Source: Lachnospiraceae bacterium UBA1729 (GTDB taxonomy: Bacteria; Bacillota; Clostridia; Lachnospirales; Lachnospiraceae). From it: a DNA stretch of 10,711 nt. Made by a program: the position numbers and the translations under genes. Location: assembly GCA_002315945.1 (NCBI GenBank), contig DCIJ01000056.1, positions 1-10,711 on the forward strand, given 5' to 3'. This document shows positions 1-8,030 of the stretch, piece after piece; the stretch's first letter is position 1, and the number at the start of each line of letters is the position of its first letter. The notes below the pieces were generated by a model. That model did no database searches, was not told the origin of the DNA, and saw nothing but the letters and a program-made list of their open reading frames with translations.

Positions 1-948
1 ATTTTCTGTTTCAGCTGCCTGAGCCGCAAGCAAAGCAGCTTGTTTTGCAATATACGCCTGAACCTGTGGATCAACAGGAATCTCAACATTGTCAGTTGCA
101 GGCTTGGGAACAACAACAGTCTCACCTTCATCTGCTGTCTCAGATGCCCAAAATGCATATAACTTACGAGAAGAATCAGGTGTAAGATGCAAGCCATCTA
201 TAAACTGAATTCCAACCTTTTTCATATATGTATTACTATCAAGGAAGGTAATGTAATCCGGCAGTCCAGCTTTTAACTTTTTGTTAAAAGCATCTATTTT
301 TTTATTAGTGCTGACATCATTAGGATCTATGGGCAGAATTGAAGACACATAAATCCGGTTTCCAGCTTCAGTCAGCTGCTTAAACAAATCAGTGCTGTAA
401 TATTTAGCATATTCATCACCGTTCCAGCTCTTACAGTTCTGGGTAAGCAGGATATCATTTGCACCTAATGCCATAATAATCTTTTTCCCACTAATATTAG
501 ATCCACTCAAAGCAGGCATGGCAATATTCTGTAACCAGTCTCCACCCATAGCAGCCTGAGCAAACCAGGAACTTACATCCTCATCCCTCTCAGTATGCTC
601 ATGCAAAAAATAAGTAATTGAATCACCAACAAATAATCTCTTGCTGGAGTCAGGGTCAGTTACAATAGTTCCACCAAATTTATTTTTACTACTCATATAA
701 GGAATGGCTTCACTAATACTCATAACATCTGCGTCAGCCATTTCAATAATTTTTCCATCTTTGTATATCTGTAGTGTATCTGCGGTACTACCCTCTCCCA
801 GGATAAGAACCTGTTTTACACCAAGCTGTGCCTCTCCTCTAAGCATCATTGGTTCTCTGACATATCCAATACTTTTCTGGTCGTACTTAAATCCACAGGA
901 AAATATAAATATAAAAAATAAAACACTAATTAAACTAAATTTTTTCAT
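1..948 (-). CDS. SGNH/GDSL-family hydrolase lipoprotein, 3' end cut off by window edge
   Basis: The reading frame opens with ATG at 946-948 and stays open for 316 codons to the left edge, so the C-terminus is missing. An AGGAG ribosome site (958-962) lies 9 nt upstream. The N-terminus is a lipoprotein signal: Lys-Lys, a hydrophobic stretch, then I-F-S-C with the lipidated Cys at residue 18. Residues about 24-107 form a leading segment I do not recognise. The SGNH domain follows. The GDS block is at 108-110 (Ser110 the likely nucleophile), a Gly of block II is near 135, the G-A-N-D block is at 162-165 (Asn164, oxyanion hole), and D-G-L-H is at 251-254 (Asp251 and His254 completing the triad). 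SGNH enzymes hydrolyse esters, including acyl groups on glycans and lipids; the substrate here cannot be read. After the domain comes an Ala/Pro/Glu-rich linker, implying more protein beyond the window. It has its own promoter. An extracellular, membrane-tethered esterase is the best inference. Confidence 0.88.
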   Translation of the reverse strand, partial: MKKFSLISVLFFIFIFSCGFKYDQKSIGYVREPMMLRGEAQLGVKQVLILGEGSTADTLQIYKDGKIIEMADADVMSISEAIPYMSSKNKFGGTIVTDPDSSKRLFVGDSITYFLHEHTERDEDVSSWFAQAAMGGDWLQNIAMPALSGSNISGKKIIMALGANDILLTQNCKSWNGDEYAKYYSTDLFKQLTEAGNRIYVSSILPIDPNDVSTNKKIDAFNKKLKAGLPDYITFLDSNTYMKKVGIQFIDGLHLTPDSSRKLYAFWASETADEGETVVVPKPATDNVEIPVDPQVQAYIAKQAALLAAQAAETEN

Positions 949-975
949 AAAATACTACTCCTAAACGCACACAAA

Positions 976-1000
976 TCTGCAGATCAAAATGACCTGCAGA
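976..1000 (-). other. leader hairpin upstream of the SGNH gene
   Basis: A 10-bp stem with one G-U pair closes a 5-nt loop (arms 976-985 and 991-1000). If transcription starts about 7 nt beyond the -10 at 1009-1014, this hairpin forms almost at the 5' end of the SGNH mRNA, roughly 28 nt ahead of the start codon. The run after it on the minus strand (TTTGTGTG) is a poor U-tract. A 5' stabilising or attenuating structure is therefore as plausible as a weak terminator for the upstream DUF5722 gene. Confidence 0.5.
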
Positions 1001-1008
1001 CTTGCTTG

Positions 1009-1037
1009 ATAATACAATATTTATGTGAACTTGTCTA
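1009..1037 (-). promoter_or_regulatory. sigma-A-type promoter for the SGNH lipoprotein gene
   Basis: On the minus strand, TAGACA (1032-1037, 5 of 6 consensus) is followed by a 17-bp spacer and TATTAT (1009-1014, 5 of 6 consensus). Initiation near 1002 would give a leader of about 54 nt that includes the 976-1000 hairpin. The promoter lies in the 127-nt gap after the DUF5722 gene and indicates that the SGNH gene can be expressed independently. Confidence 0.6.
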
Positions 1038-1053
1038 GGATAAAGTTCATATA
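1022..1053. repeat. inverted repeat overlapping the -35 region
   Basis: Arms 1022-1032 and 1043-1053 pair over 11 bp with one G-U, around a 10-nt loop. The -35 hexamer (1032-1037) begins at the end of the left arm and runs into the loop. The repeat starts 22 nt past the DUF5722 stop codon. It may be an operator for the SGNH promoter or part of the DUF5722 3' end. On the minus strand no T-run follows. On the plus strand TTG TG and a T7 run follow, so it would work better as a terminator of antisense transcription. Confidence 0.45.
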
Positions 1054-1075
1054 TTGTGTTTTTTTATTTTTTTCT

Positions 1076-2524
1076 CTATTTAATAACCTGTGACCAGTCT
1101 GTAATTCCGATAACTGATTTAGCCCATTCTTCATATGCAGCCGGATTAGAATCCATTGAATTAAATACTTCCTGGCTCTTTCCTGATAATCTGGTATCAA
1201 CCATGGGCTCACTATATGCAAGCAGGTAGATTACATTATCAATCAAAGGATTTCTTGACAATGCTACCCATGAAGCCATCAAAGCTGCAGCCTGAACATC
1301 ATTGCCCTGTGCATTGGTAAGACCAACCTCACTAATGATGACATGTCTGGGTGCTCCGTTAGGTGCAAGCATCTGAGGAGTCATCAGGAAATTAGTAAGC
1401 ATTGATACATTCTGGAAGCTCATCATAGCGCCACTCTTAACCTGCTGTGCACAATATGCACCGCCATTAACTCCGCTCATATCCCAGAACTTAGCATTTG
1501 TAAGAGGAACTGGATATGGATGCTGTGCAACACCCCAGTCAATATTACCTGATCCTGCTACAAGACTATTAAACTTGGTCAAAAAGTCTTTTCCATCGAT
1601 GTATTCATAATATTCAGCATTACCAGGAGTTCTGTTTCTATCCCAGTTCTGATCAAGACATACATACACTCTTGCATTAGCATTAGTACTCTTAATTGCA
1701 TTATATGCTACTCTGAAAACCTGAGCATATTCTCTCATGTAGGTATCCCAGTCAGTCCATACCATATAGTTCCAGGTACGTACATTAACTTCGTTACCAA
1801 TAATCCAGTCTTCACCTTTTGAATTAGCAGCATAATATGTAAGCTCGTCAGCCAGCTGCTTAACGCCAGTTGCATCAGCAGCATTTAACATATAGTATCT
1901 GGGAACTACAGGATGAGTATCTGTAGGTACCATAGCTGCTCTAGCATATGGATTTGTCAGCCCCTGGTTCTGACCATTGTTCATAATCTGAACAGTAGTA
2001 TTGATTCCAGAGCACCAGAAGGATTTGCTTCCGGTAAGATTCAGATTTGTAAAATTGTTTGCCTGAGTCTGCTTCTTGCCATGGCCACTTCTTCCCTTAG
2101 TGTTGGTAGCCAGTACCTCAGGATTAGAAATATACTGAGGCTCAGCAATCATCTTAACCTGACCGCCTGACAAAACACCAAGTGCAAACTTTGAATATAA
2201 TCTTGTGTTATCCTTTTTATGGTTTAAGTCAAAAGTAAAACTTACATTAGCTGCCAAAGGAGCAGTTGCAACAGCTGCCTTTCCTGGTGCAATAGCATAT
2301 TCATAAGGAGCCAGTTCATACAGATAAGCTATTCCGTCATCAGAAGCAGGAACCTTGGATAAAGCCGCTGTATATGTAGCAGAGCTGGCATTTACTGCTT
2401 TAGCCTGTGCTATCTGCGCTACATAGCCATTACCGCCAGAAGATTTCTTTGCAGCAAAAACCTGAAGTCCAGCAAACATAAACAATGTAAGCATTAGTGC
2501 AAGTGTCTGAATTTTTCTTTTCAT
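1076..2524 (-). CDS. exported DUF5722-like protein, putative TIM-barrel glycoside hydrolase
   Basis: This 482-residue protein has a Sec signal peptide (Lys/Arg N-terminus, hydrophobic core, V-F-A-A near residues 22-25, probable cleavage after Ala24 or Ala25) and no lipobox or sorting motif, so it is probably secreted. The body, about 60-482, resembles DUF5722 proteins common in Lachnospiraceae; this family call is from memory of sequence style, not from a search. Two Glu residues sit as in clan GH-A glycosidases: G-N-E-V-N with Glu245 as possible acid/base, and I-S-E-V-G with Glu399 as possible nucleophile. A-Q-H-P-Y-P at 333-338 fits a barrel strand end. Substrate is unknown. The start was set at the ATG with GAGGG 7 nt upstream; the ATG two codons earlier is too close to that site. 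The gene stands apart from the operon upstream by 129 nt, though no clear terminator separates them. Confidence 0.8.
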   Translation of the reverse strand: MKRKIQTLALMLTLFMFAGLQVFAAKKSSGGNGYVAQIAQAKAVNASSATYTAALSKVPASDDGIAYLYELAPYEYAIAPGKAAVATAPLAANVSFTFDLNHKKDNTRLYSKFALGVLSGGQVKMIAEPQYISNPEVLATNTKGRSGHGKKQTQANNFTNLNLTGSKSFWCSGINTTVQIMNNGQNQGLTNPYARAAMVPTDTHPVVPRYYMLNAADATGVKQLADELTYYAANSKGEDWIIGNEVNVRTWNYMVWTDWDTYMREYAQVFRVAYNAIKSTNANARVYVCLDQNWDRNRTPGNAEYYEYIDGKDFLTKFNSLVAGSGNIDWGVAQHPYPVPLTNAKFWDMSGVNGGAYCAQQVKSGAMMSFQNVSMLTNFLMTPQMLAPNGAPRHVIISEVGLTNAQGNDVQAAALMASWVALSRNPLIDNVIYLLAYSEPMVDTRLSGKSQEVFNSMDSNPAAYEEWAKSVIGITDWSQVIK

Positions 2525-2531
2525 GTTCATA

Positions 2532-2536
2532 CCCTC
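2532..2536 (-). promoter_or_regulatory. ribosome binding site that sets the DUF5722 gene start
   Basis: GAGGG lies 7 nt before the ATG at 2522-2524 but only 1 nt before the in-frame ATG at 2528-2530. The downstream ATG is therefore the start, which also leaves a clean signal peptide beginning M-K-R-K. Extending the frame upstream to 2647 would add an unlikely Cys/Phe-rich segment ahead of the signal peptide. Confidence 0.75.
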
Positions 2537-2544
2537 ATTTTTCT

Positions 2545-2632
2545 TAACAGAAAATAATTCTGTTATATTTTTTCTCTCAAGGACAAATGTAACAAATTTT
2601 TTACATATCTGCAATAATTTTTGTAAAAAATT
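2545..2632. repeat. two inverted repeats in the gap upstream of the DUF5722 gene
   Basis: The gap 2525-2653 carries two perfect inverted repeats. The first has 8-bp arms (2545-2552 and 2558-2565) around 5 nt, just upstream of the ribosome site, and could be a leader hairpin. The second has 10-bp AT-rich arms (2595-2604 and 2623-2632) around 18 nt and looks more like a protein-binding site than a terminator, because no T-run follows. A promoter is expected here, but I find only weak matches (for example TTGAGA at 2575-2580 with TATTTT at 2551-2556), so I do not call one. Confidence 0.4.
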
Positions 2633-2653
2633 ACCCACAATGCACACAAAATA

Positions 2654-4819
2654 TCAATTCTTTTGCAAACTGATTTCAAACACTCTGGCCATAACTTCTT
2701 TTTTAAATCTAACCTTCAGTTTTTTCTGAATTTCATCAATTCCAAATTCAACATTATTACTCAGTTCAGATTTAGGATATGCAAGTTTAACCTCAAACTG
2801 CTGATTTGAGTTAATAATGGTGGATAAATCAATATCATAACATTCTTTATCCTTATCCTTCATACCCTTTCGTCTCCAGACCGCAAGGTAAATTTTATTC
2901 TTTTCTCTATTAATTAGTCCCGAACATAACCAGCTTGAAAGAGAATCCGAGAATCCCATTGGCCATATTGGATGCGCAGATTTTATATCTCCTCTGATAT
3001 GCTTATAGTATTCTATACCCTCAGCAACCAGCTGCTTTCTGTTATCGTTTAATTCTGCCAGATGACCACTTTGATGAATCCTTAACAGGAGGGAATTTAC
3101 CATATTGTATACAGTTTCTTCCTCATCGCCATTTCGTTGAGGATATGACCATACAGCGGCCTGCTCTGGTGTCAGTGCCATACATGCATTGGCAGCGATA
3201 GTTGCGTAATGTCTGTAATCCTCCTGATCACTGGTGGACTGAATGCTGTATCTTGATAAAAGTGCATAATCAATTCTTAAACCGCCACTTGAACAGTTCT
3301 CTATAACCAAATCTGGATATTTTTCAAAAACGCCCTCCAGCCATCTTAAATAAGCTCTCTCATGCTGTAGTAATCCATCTCCAAAACTGTCAGCATTAAT
3401 TTCAGTTCCAATTCCAGGCTCAATATTGTAGTCCATTTTTATATATCCAACACCATACTCATTGACAACTCTGTCAATGACTTCATCTACATGTTGAATT
3501 ACTTCTGGATTTCTAAAGTCTAACTGATATCTGCTTCTGTCGTATACTCTCTTACCGTGTCGGATAAAGAACCAGTCATCAGGAGCATTTTTTGCTTTAT
3601 CGCAATTAATACCCATCACCTCCAGTTCCAACCAGACTCCAGGCACCATGCCCTTACTTCTGATATAGTCTGTAACCTGTCTGATTCCTTGTGGAAAACG
3701 TGCTAAGCACTCCTTCCATTCTCCAACGCTATCCCACCATTCGCCTTCGTCATACCATCCGGCATCGATTACGTAATATTCACACCCCATCTGAGCTGCT
3801 GCATCAATTAGTGGCAGCTCCTTTTCGGTAGTAGGATCTCCAAACAGGCAGTTCATGTAGTCATTAAAAATTACTGGCAGATTTTCATTATCCTTATTTT
3901 TTCTTCTGATTTTGCGTCTGTAATCAGTAAGCTTAGCCATGGCTTCATTCAGATTAGCTTTGCTTACTCCAACAGCAACAGGGACAGTTTCAAAGGTGTC
4001 ACCAGGTTTTAGGTCAACGCTCCACTGAGACTGAACTTCTGTAGGCCCACTCAGAGAAAGATAAAAGTGATTATTCTGATCACTAATCTCGGCATGCCAG
4101 GAACCATTATGTTCTATCTGCCAAAACAATCCTGTATCAGCCTCTGTATTTTCCAGATACCCCATAGGAAGATATTCCTTAGTCGACCAGTTACCAGTAT
4201 TTGTCAGTGAAAAGGTGGAAGAAGTTCTCTGGTAAACAGTGGGCTGAGTAAATCCCATTCCCATCTGTGGAAATGTTAGCGTCTGAAAATTCATTTCCTT
4301 CTGCCAACCGTTTCTGGCATAAGTCAGGCACATCTTTTCATCTGTAGATTTAGTGCCTTCTTTTTCTATACCCAGATAGTGGAAGGAAGAAATATACTCA
4401 AGGGTTTGTGTTTCTTTTCCACAATTCTTCACGGTATGAGTCATCCTAACTGTGGATGTTCCATCATAGAACTGCCAGCGGGTAAACACCAATGCACCAG
4501 TCATTTCATCCTTTTGTGTGATTTCAATAAGTTTACCCAAGTCATTACGTTTTTCAACAAGATCAACAAACTGTAACAGATACCCTGGAGCCGTAACAAT
4601 GTGTTTATTTCCATGCTTTTCATAGGGTCTGTTAAAACCGGAAAAATTAACCTGTACTAACTGAAATCCTTCCTTGATATAGGTATCATTTTCCTTAAAA
4701 TCATCCCTGTTCATCTGACTGTTTCCAAAATGAAAGAGCTTTATCTGGTTACTGTCAGTTATTCCAAATGTAATAAATAATCCATCCTCTACAATATCAA
4801 TCCATCTGTCTATTTTCAT
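2654..4819 (-). CDS. GH36-family alpha-galactosidase, cytoplasmic
   Basis: At 721 residues this matches the usual GH36 length. Residues about 1-290 form the N-terminal beta-sandwich, about 310-610 the catalytic barrel, and the rest a C-terminal beta domain. Barrel signatures include I-D-A-G-W (351-355), V-W-L-E-L-E (395-400), Y-I-K-M-D-Y with Asp463 as the retaining nucleophile, C-S-S-G-G-L-R (509-515, the substrate-binding Cys/Arg motif) and S-T-S-D-Q-E-D with Asp531 as acid/base. The family removes terminal alpha-1,6-galactose from raffinose-type sugars and galactomannan fragments. There is no signal peptide, so it acts on imported oligosaccharides. The start ATG overlaps the dus stop codon (ATGA, 4816-4819), implying translational coupling, with a purine-rich GGGGGAAGGG stretch ahead. 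It is the last gene of the operon. The exact substrate cannot be told from sequence; other alpha-linked galactosides are possible. Confidence 0.92.
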   Translation of the reverse strand: MKIDRWIDIVEDGLFITFGITDSNQIKLFHFGNSQMNRDDFKENDTYIKEGFQLVQVNFSGFNRPYEKHGNKHIVTAPGYLLQFVDLVEKRNDLGKLIEITQKDEMTGALVFTRWQFYDGTSTVRMTHTVKNCGKETQTLEYISSFHYLGIEKEGTKSTDEKMCLTYARNGWQKEMNFQTLTFPQMGMGFTQPTVYQRTSSTFSLTNTGNWSTKEYLPMGYLENTEADTGLFWQIEHNGSWHAEISDQNNHFYLSLSGPTEVQSQWSVDLKPGDTFETVPVAVGVSKANLNEAMAKLTDYRRKIRRKNKDNENLPVIFNDYMNCLFGDPTTEKELPLIDAAAQMGCEYYVIDAGWYDEGEWWDSVGEWKECLARFPQGIRQVTDYIRSKGMVPGVWLELEVMGINCDKAKNAPDDWFFIRHGKRVYDRSRYQLDFRNPEVIQHVDEVIDRVVNEYGVGYIKMDYNIEPGIGTEINADSFGDGLLQHERAYLRWLEGVFEKYPDLVIENCSSGGLRIDYALLSRYSIQSTSDQEDYRHYATIAANACMALTPEQAAVWSYPQRNGDEEETVYNMVNSLLLRIHQSGHLAELNDNRKQLVAEGIEYYKHIRGDIKSAHPIWPMGFSDSLSSWLCSGLINREKNKIYLAVWRRKGMKDKDKECYDIDLSTIINSNQQFEVKLAYPKSELSNNVEFGIDEIQKKLKVRFKKEVMARVFEISLQKN

Positions 4820-5748
4820 ACCCTTCCCCCTATAATGAAGCTTTCATATTCCCTAAGATTATTAATTTTACGTACCTTTTTCAGTAATTTCTGAGAGTCT
4901 TCAAAATTTCTTGCCATATATACCCATAATTCCTTGAGCTTAAACAGGGTATTTCTGTCTCCAGACATAATCCGAGCATATTTTTCCATCAGTTCTATAT
5001 TAAAAGCTTTAAATGTGTCCTCTTCTAATACTTCATTGGCAGAATTCTTTATTTCTTTTGCAAGAAATGGTCGGGCAATTATTCCCCTGCCAAGCATGCA
5101 TGCATGTATATCTGGTAGAATTGAAGACATGTTAAGAAACGAATCACGGGAATCAATATCGCCGTTATAGCTAACCTTGAAATCTTTTGGAATAAACTCC
5201 ACGTTATCTCTTATAACATCTATTCTGGAATTATTATTATAAAAGTCCTCTCTTACCCTACCATGAATAATCAGTTCAGATATCGGAAATTTGGAATATA
5301 TTCTTAGTAGTCTGGGCCATTCATCATAATCAGAATAACCCAGTCTGGTTTTTACTGATATTTTAATATCATTTTTAGAAAAAATATTATCTAACAGCCG
5401 TTCCAGCTTTTCAGGTTCTAATAGCATTCCAGAGCCTTTTCCCTTAGCAGTAACAGTACCGGAAGGACATCCAAAATTGAGATTAACTTCCTGGTATCCC
5501 ATTTGGGCAATCTGCGCAACTGTGTTGGAAAAATCTTCAGCATCACTTGTAAGTATCTGTGGAATAAGATTTATATCATTATTATTCTCTGGATTAATGT
5601 CATTCAGTTCCTTATAATTCAGACTTTTATTTTTATGAGTTGAAATAAATGGACTAAAATATGTATCAACACCGCCATAAAACTTGTTTAGAGCATTTCT
5701 GTAGATATAAGTGGTTATTCCCTCCATGGGAGCAAGTTCTATCTGCAT
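4816..5748 (-). CDS. tRNA-dihydrouridine synthase family protein
   Basis: This 310-residue FMN enzyme reduces specific uridines of tRNA to dihydrouridine with NAD(P)H. The TIM-barrel begins with A-P-M-E-G (6-10, FMN binding). N-L-N-F-G-C-P at 89-95 gives Cys94, the catalytic acid. S-V-K-T-R-L-G (131-137, Lys133), I-I-H-G-R (160-164, His162), Y-N-G-D (194-197) and L-G-R-G (219-222) are FMN/phosphate contacts in the expected order. The loop after the catalytic Cys is G-T-V-T-A-K-G-K-G-S-G, a variant of the usual K-V-x-x-x-G-A-G-S, so I do not assign a DusA/B/C subtype. The helical C-terminal part is of normal length. The gene starts inside the stop of the CotH gene (TAATG at 5748) and ends in ATGA with the GH36 gene, so it is sandwiched in a coupled operon with no obvious tRNA-related neighbour. 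Confidence 0.92.
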   Translation of the reverse strand: MQIELAPMEGITTYIYRNALNKFYGGVDTYFSPFISTHKNKSLNYKELNDINPENNNDINLIPQILTSDAEDFSNTVAQIAQMGYQEVNLNFGCPSGTVTAKGKGSGMLLEPEKLERLLDNIFSKNDIKISVKTRLGYSDYDEWPRLLRIYSKFPISELIIHGRVREDFYNNNSRIDVIRDNVEFIPKDFKVSYNGDIDSRDSFLNMSSILPDIHACMLGRGIIARPFLAKEIKNSANEVLEEDTFKAFNIELMEKYARIMSGDRNTLFKLKELWVYMARNFEDSQKLLKKVRKINNLREYESFIIGGRV

Positions 5749-8018
5749 TATCCCAGCCTCTCTGTCATAACATCCATTCTTTCTTTAGCAAAATTATGAA
5801 TTTTAGCATATTTTTCAATTGGATTAGCCGATTTCCACCTGTACTGATTAACAAGTAAATCAGCCTCATATTTTTTAAAGAGCTCACTGTCCTTAGGATT
5901 AGCTGATTCAAAGATTTCATTTAGTTCTGGAAGCATCACCTCATGCCACAGACTACTTGCAAGATCAAGGAACTCAGGGTGCTTCAGGTACCATCTCCAG
6001 TAATCCCTTTCATCAGCCAGAAATTCTTCGTCCATAAGAATAGTGCTATCGCTGTCTTCTAAAAATGAATGTTCCACATCCCATGGATAAACAGCATAAA
6101 AACGACTGTCTCCATTCAAATCAGAATCCTTATAAAAATAAATGCTGGAACCAATGCTGTACTCCAGATTAAAATCAAGCATAAGCCACTGTAGAGCAAA
6201 GGATCTGGGATCAATATACTCAGTGTAATGCTTACCCTTGGAGTTAATTCCATTGGGACTGTCACAGGCCTCTTCAAATTCCGACCAGGAATCAGCCAGA
6301 GAATTGACCATCTCAAGGGAGCCATAGGGCATACTCCTGACCACAAAGATATGATTATCTCTAGTTCTAAATCTGGCATCCTTTTCTTCAAAGTCTCTGC
6401 TGTTTAATTCAAAAATAAAACCACCTGTCACATCCTTAGGATTCTTTTCCAAAAGATAACCCATTCTTTTTTCAGCATCACCCTCTGTGTAATACTGCTC
6501 AAGTTCATACTCATTTAATGGTTTGCTATTAATCTTCTGAGTATCAAGCTTGATGTCCTTAATATTAATTCTGTTTTCAGATATTTCAATTTTCGGTGTC
6601 AGGAAATATACACCCAGATAGTTGCCGTCCACATATAAGTGAACAAATTCAGTATCTGGTGCACCAGGCATCTGAACCCTTCTCGCTATTTCAGAGGTAA
6701 CCATATAACTAAATAAAGAGTTATATCTTTCCCCCGATATCAATGCATAGTTGCAGCTTTCATCCAGGCCACACAGCTTTGTACTATTTCCTAATGTAAT
6801 GTTAAAACTTCTCTTCTCTCCAAACTGCCAGGAATGGTTTCCATGACCTCGAATCTCATCTATAATGCCTCTTTCAAATCCAGAATCAGTCTGTCTGAGG
6901 CAGTACTCTGCTGTCAAAGCATTTTTCTTACTATATCCGAGATAAGATAATCCATTATCAGAATTAGTATTAATTGACATCACAGGAATACTATCTGTGA
7001 AACATACAGAAAAGGAATAATTTAAAGAAATTTCATTATCCCCTGCTGATGGTGATATAATGCTAACCATTTTTCCATCGGCAGGTAATGATAGCCTAAG
7101 CTCTTTACCATTAGTAAATTTCAAAAAAGTATCCACATGGTCTGTATCAGCAAGACTATCAGATGGAAGGACAAACATCCAGCACTGCTTTTCTTCTGAA
7201 AAGAATGCTTTTATTACTCCCCAATTCTCCAGACTTGTACTGCAGTCAGACAAACTTACTATTTCATTACCAGTAAGCCTTGGACCATCAGCAGACTCCT
7301 CCCATGCCATGTAAGACTTTGGAGAATTAGTTAGTGTGAATGTACCAATTGCGTCATTTAATTCTTTTGAAGTGATTGAATCCGTATTGCCACAACAATT
7401 AATTACAGAATCAATTACCAGAATATTGTTAGCAGCTATTTCAGTATCATTGTCAACTGTAACAGCTTTGCAATTTACAATTCTTCCAGTGCTAAAGGTA
7501 CAGTTGGTTATGCTTCCCTTTACAGGAGCATCAAAAATACTATCCTCTGCAATACTAAGATTAGCCACTGTGCCATACAGATCGTAGAATAGTGTAGCTA
7601 CACTTTCATCCCTTATGACAATATTCTTAATTTCATGTCCTTTACCGTCAAAAATTCCCGAAAACTCTCTTAACGGCAAAACATCCTTGTTTTCACATAG
7701 TTTCTGTAATTTTTCAAAATCAATATCTGTATTAAGTGTTACATATGCTCCGTCATACAGTTTTTCAGCATACTGGGTATCAAAGTACTCGTTATTAAAT
7801 TCCAGTCTCTTTTGATATCCTCTATACAGGCTTTCGGCCAACTTTAGATAATCTTCCTCTGAATTGATCTCTGTAATTAATTCCTCAGATCTAAGATAAT
7901 CATCCCACTTCTCAGCATAGGTTTTTGAAAAGTTAAATTTGGACAAAAAAACAAAGCTGACAATTGCAAATAAGCTTAATACAAATAATAAAATGTACCA
8001 AAATGCATGTCTTTTCAA
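5748..8018 (-). CDS. membrane-anchored CotH-family kinase-like protein
   Basis: From the preferred TTG start the protein has 756 residues. A short basic N-terminus and one hydrophobic helix (about 5-25) with no cleavage site suggest an anchor with the rest outside. A beta-helix-like segment carries a GLUG-style motif F-S-G-I-F-D-G-K-G-H (119-128). A middle beta region follows to about 345. The CotH domain then shows R-G-H-G-N-H-S-W (390-397), E-K-R-S-F-N-I (401-407), G-N-Y-L-G-V-Y-F (465-472), S-S-I-Y-F-Y-K-D (624-631) and P-W-D-V-E (645-649). CotH proteins are atypical protein kinases; Bacillus CotH phosphorylates Ser-rich coat proteins. Here the usual N-x-D element reads N-L-E (617-619) and W-D-x-D reads W-D-V-E, so activity is uncertain. 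It is the first gene of the operon and its stop overlaps the dus start. No spore genes are nearby, so a surface role is more likely than a coat role. Confidence 0.85.
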   Translation of the reverse strand: MKRHAFWYILLFVLSLFAIVSFVFLSKFNFSKTYAEKWDDYLRSEELITEINSEEDYLKLAESLYRGYQKRLEFNNEYFDTQYAEKLYDGAYVTLNTDIDFEKLQKLCENKDVLPLREFSGIFDGKGHEIKNIVIRDESVATLFYDLYGTVANLSIAEDSIFDAPVKGSITNCTFSTGRIVNCKAVTVDNDTEIAANNILVIDSVINCCGNTDSITSKELNDAIGTFTLTNSPKSYMAWEESADGPRLTGNEIVSLSDCSTSLENWGVIKAFFSEEKQCWMFVLPSDSLADTDHVDTFLKFTNGKELRLSLPADGKMVSIISPSAGDNEISLNYSFSVCFTDSIPVMSINTNSDNGLSYLGYSKKNALTAEYCLRQTDSGFERGIIDEIRGHGNHSWQFGEKRSFNITLGNSTKLCGLDESCNYALISGERYNSLFSYMVTSEIARRVQMPGAPDTEFVHLYVDGNYLGVYFLTPKIEISENRINIKDIKLDTQKINSKPLNEYELEQYYTEGDAEKRMGYLLEKNPKDVTGGFIFELNSRDFEEKDARFRTRDNHIFVVRSMPYGSLEMVNSLADSWSEFEEACDSPNGINSKGKHYTEYIDPRSFALQWLMLDFNLEYSIGSSIYFYKDSDLNGDSRFYAVYPWDVEHSFLEDSDSTILMDEEFLADERDYWRWYLKHPEFLDLASSLWHEVMLPELNEIFESANPKDSELFKKYEADLLVNQYRWKSANPIEKYAKIHNFAKERMDVMTERLG

Positions 8019-8025
8019 ATTAATT

Positions 8026-8030
8026 TCCTC
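8026..8030 (-). promoter_or_regulatory. ribosome binding site favouring a TTG start for the CotH-like gene
   Basis: GAGGA sits 7 nt before TTG at 8016-8018, which would start the protein M-K-R-H just ahead of its membrane helix. The in-frame ATG at 8034-8036 and GTG at 8049-8051 have no ribosome site, and the GTG coincides with the expected transcription start (about 8051). TTG is therefore preferred. The ATG remains possible and would add six residues. Confidence 0.6.

Noticed and set aside
704..964. Plus-strand 86-codon open frame opposite the SGNH gene
   Set aside because: It is antisense to the N-terminal half of a gene with clear catalytic motifs, and no ribosome site precedes it.
2525..2647. 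Upstream extension of the DUF5722 frame by 41 residues
   Set aside because: The extension would put an unlikely sequence before a good signal peptide, and the GAGGG site fits only the ATG at 2524.
966..2652. Similar TTTGTGTGC strings in the gaps at 966-976 and 2641-2651
   Set aside because: The shared string is short, the flanks differ, and there is no common position relative to a promoter or stop, so chance is enough.
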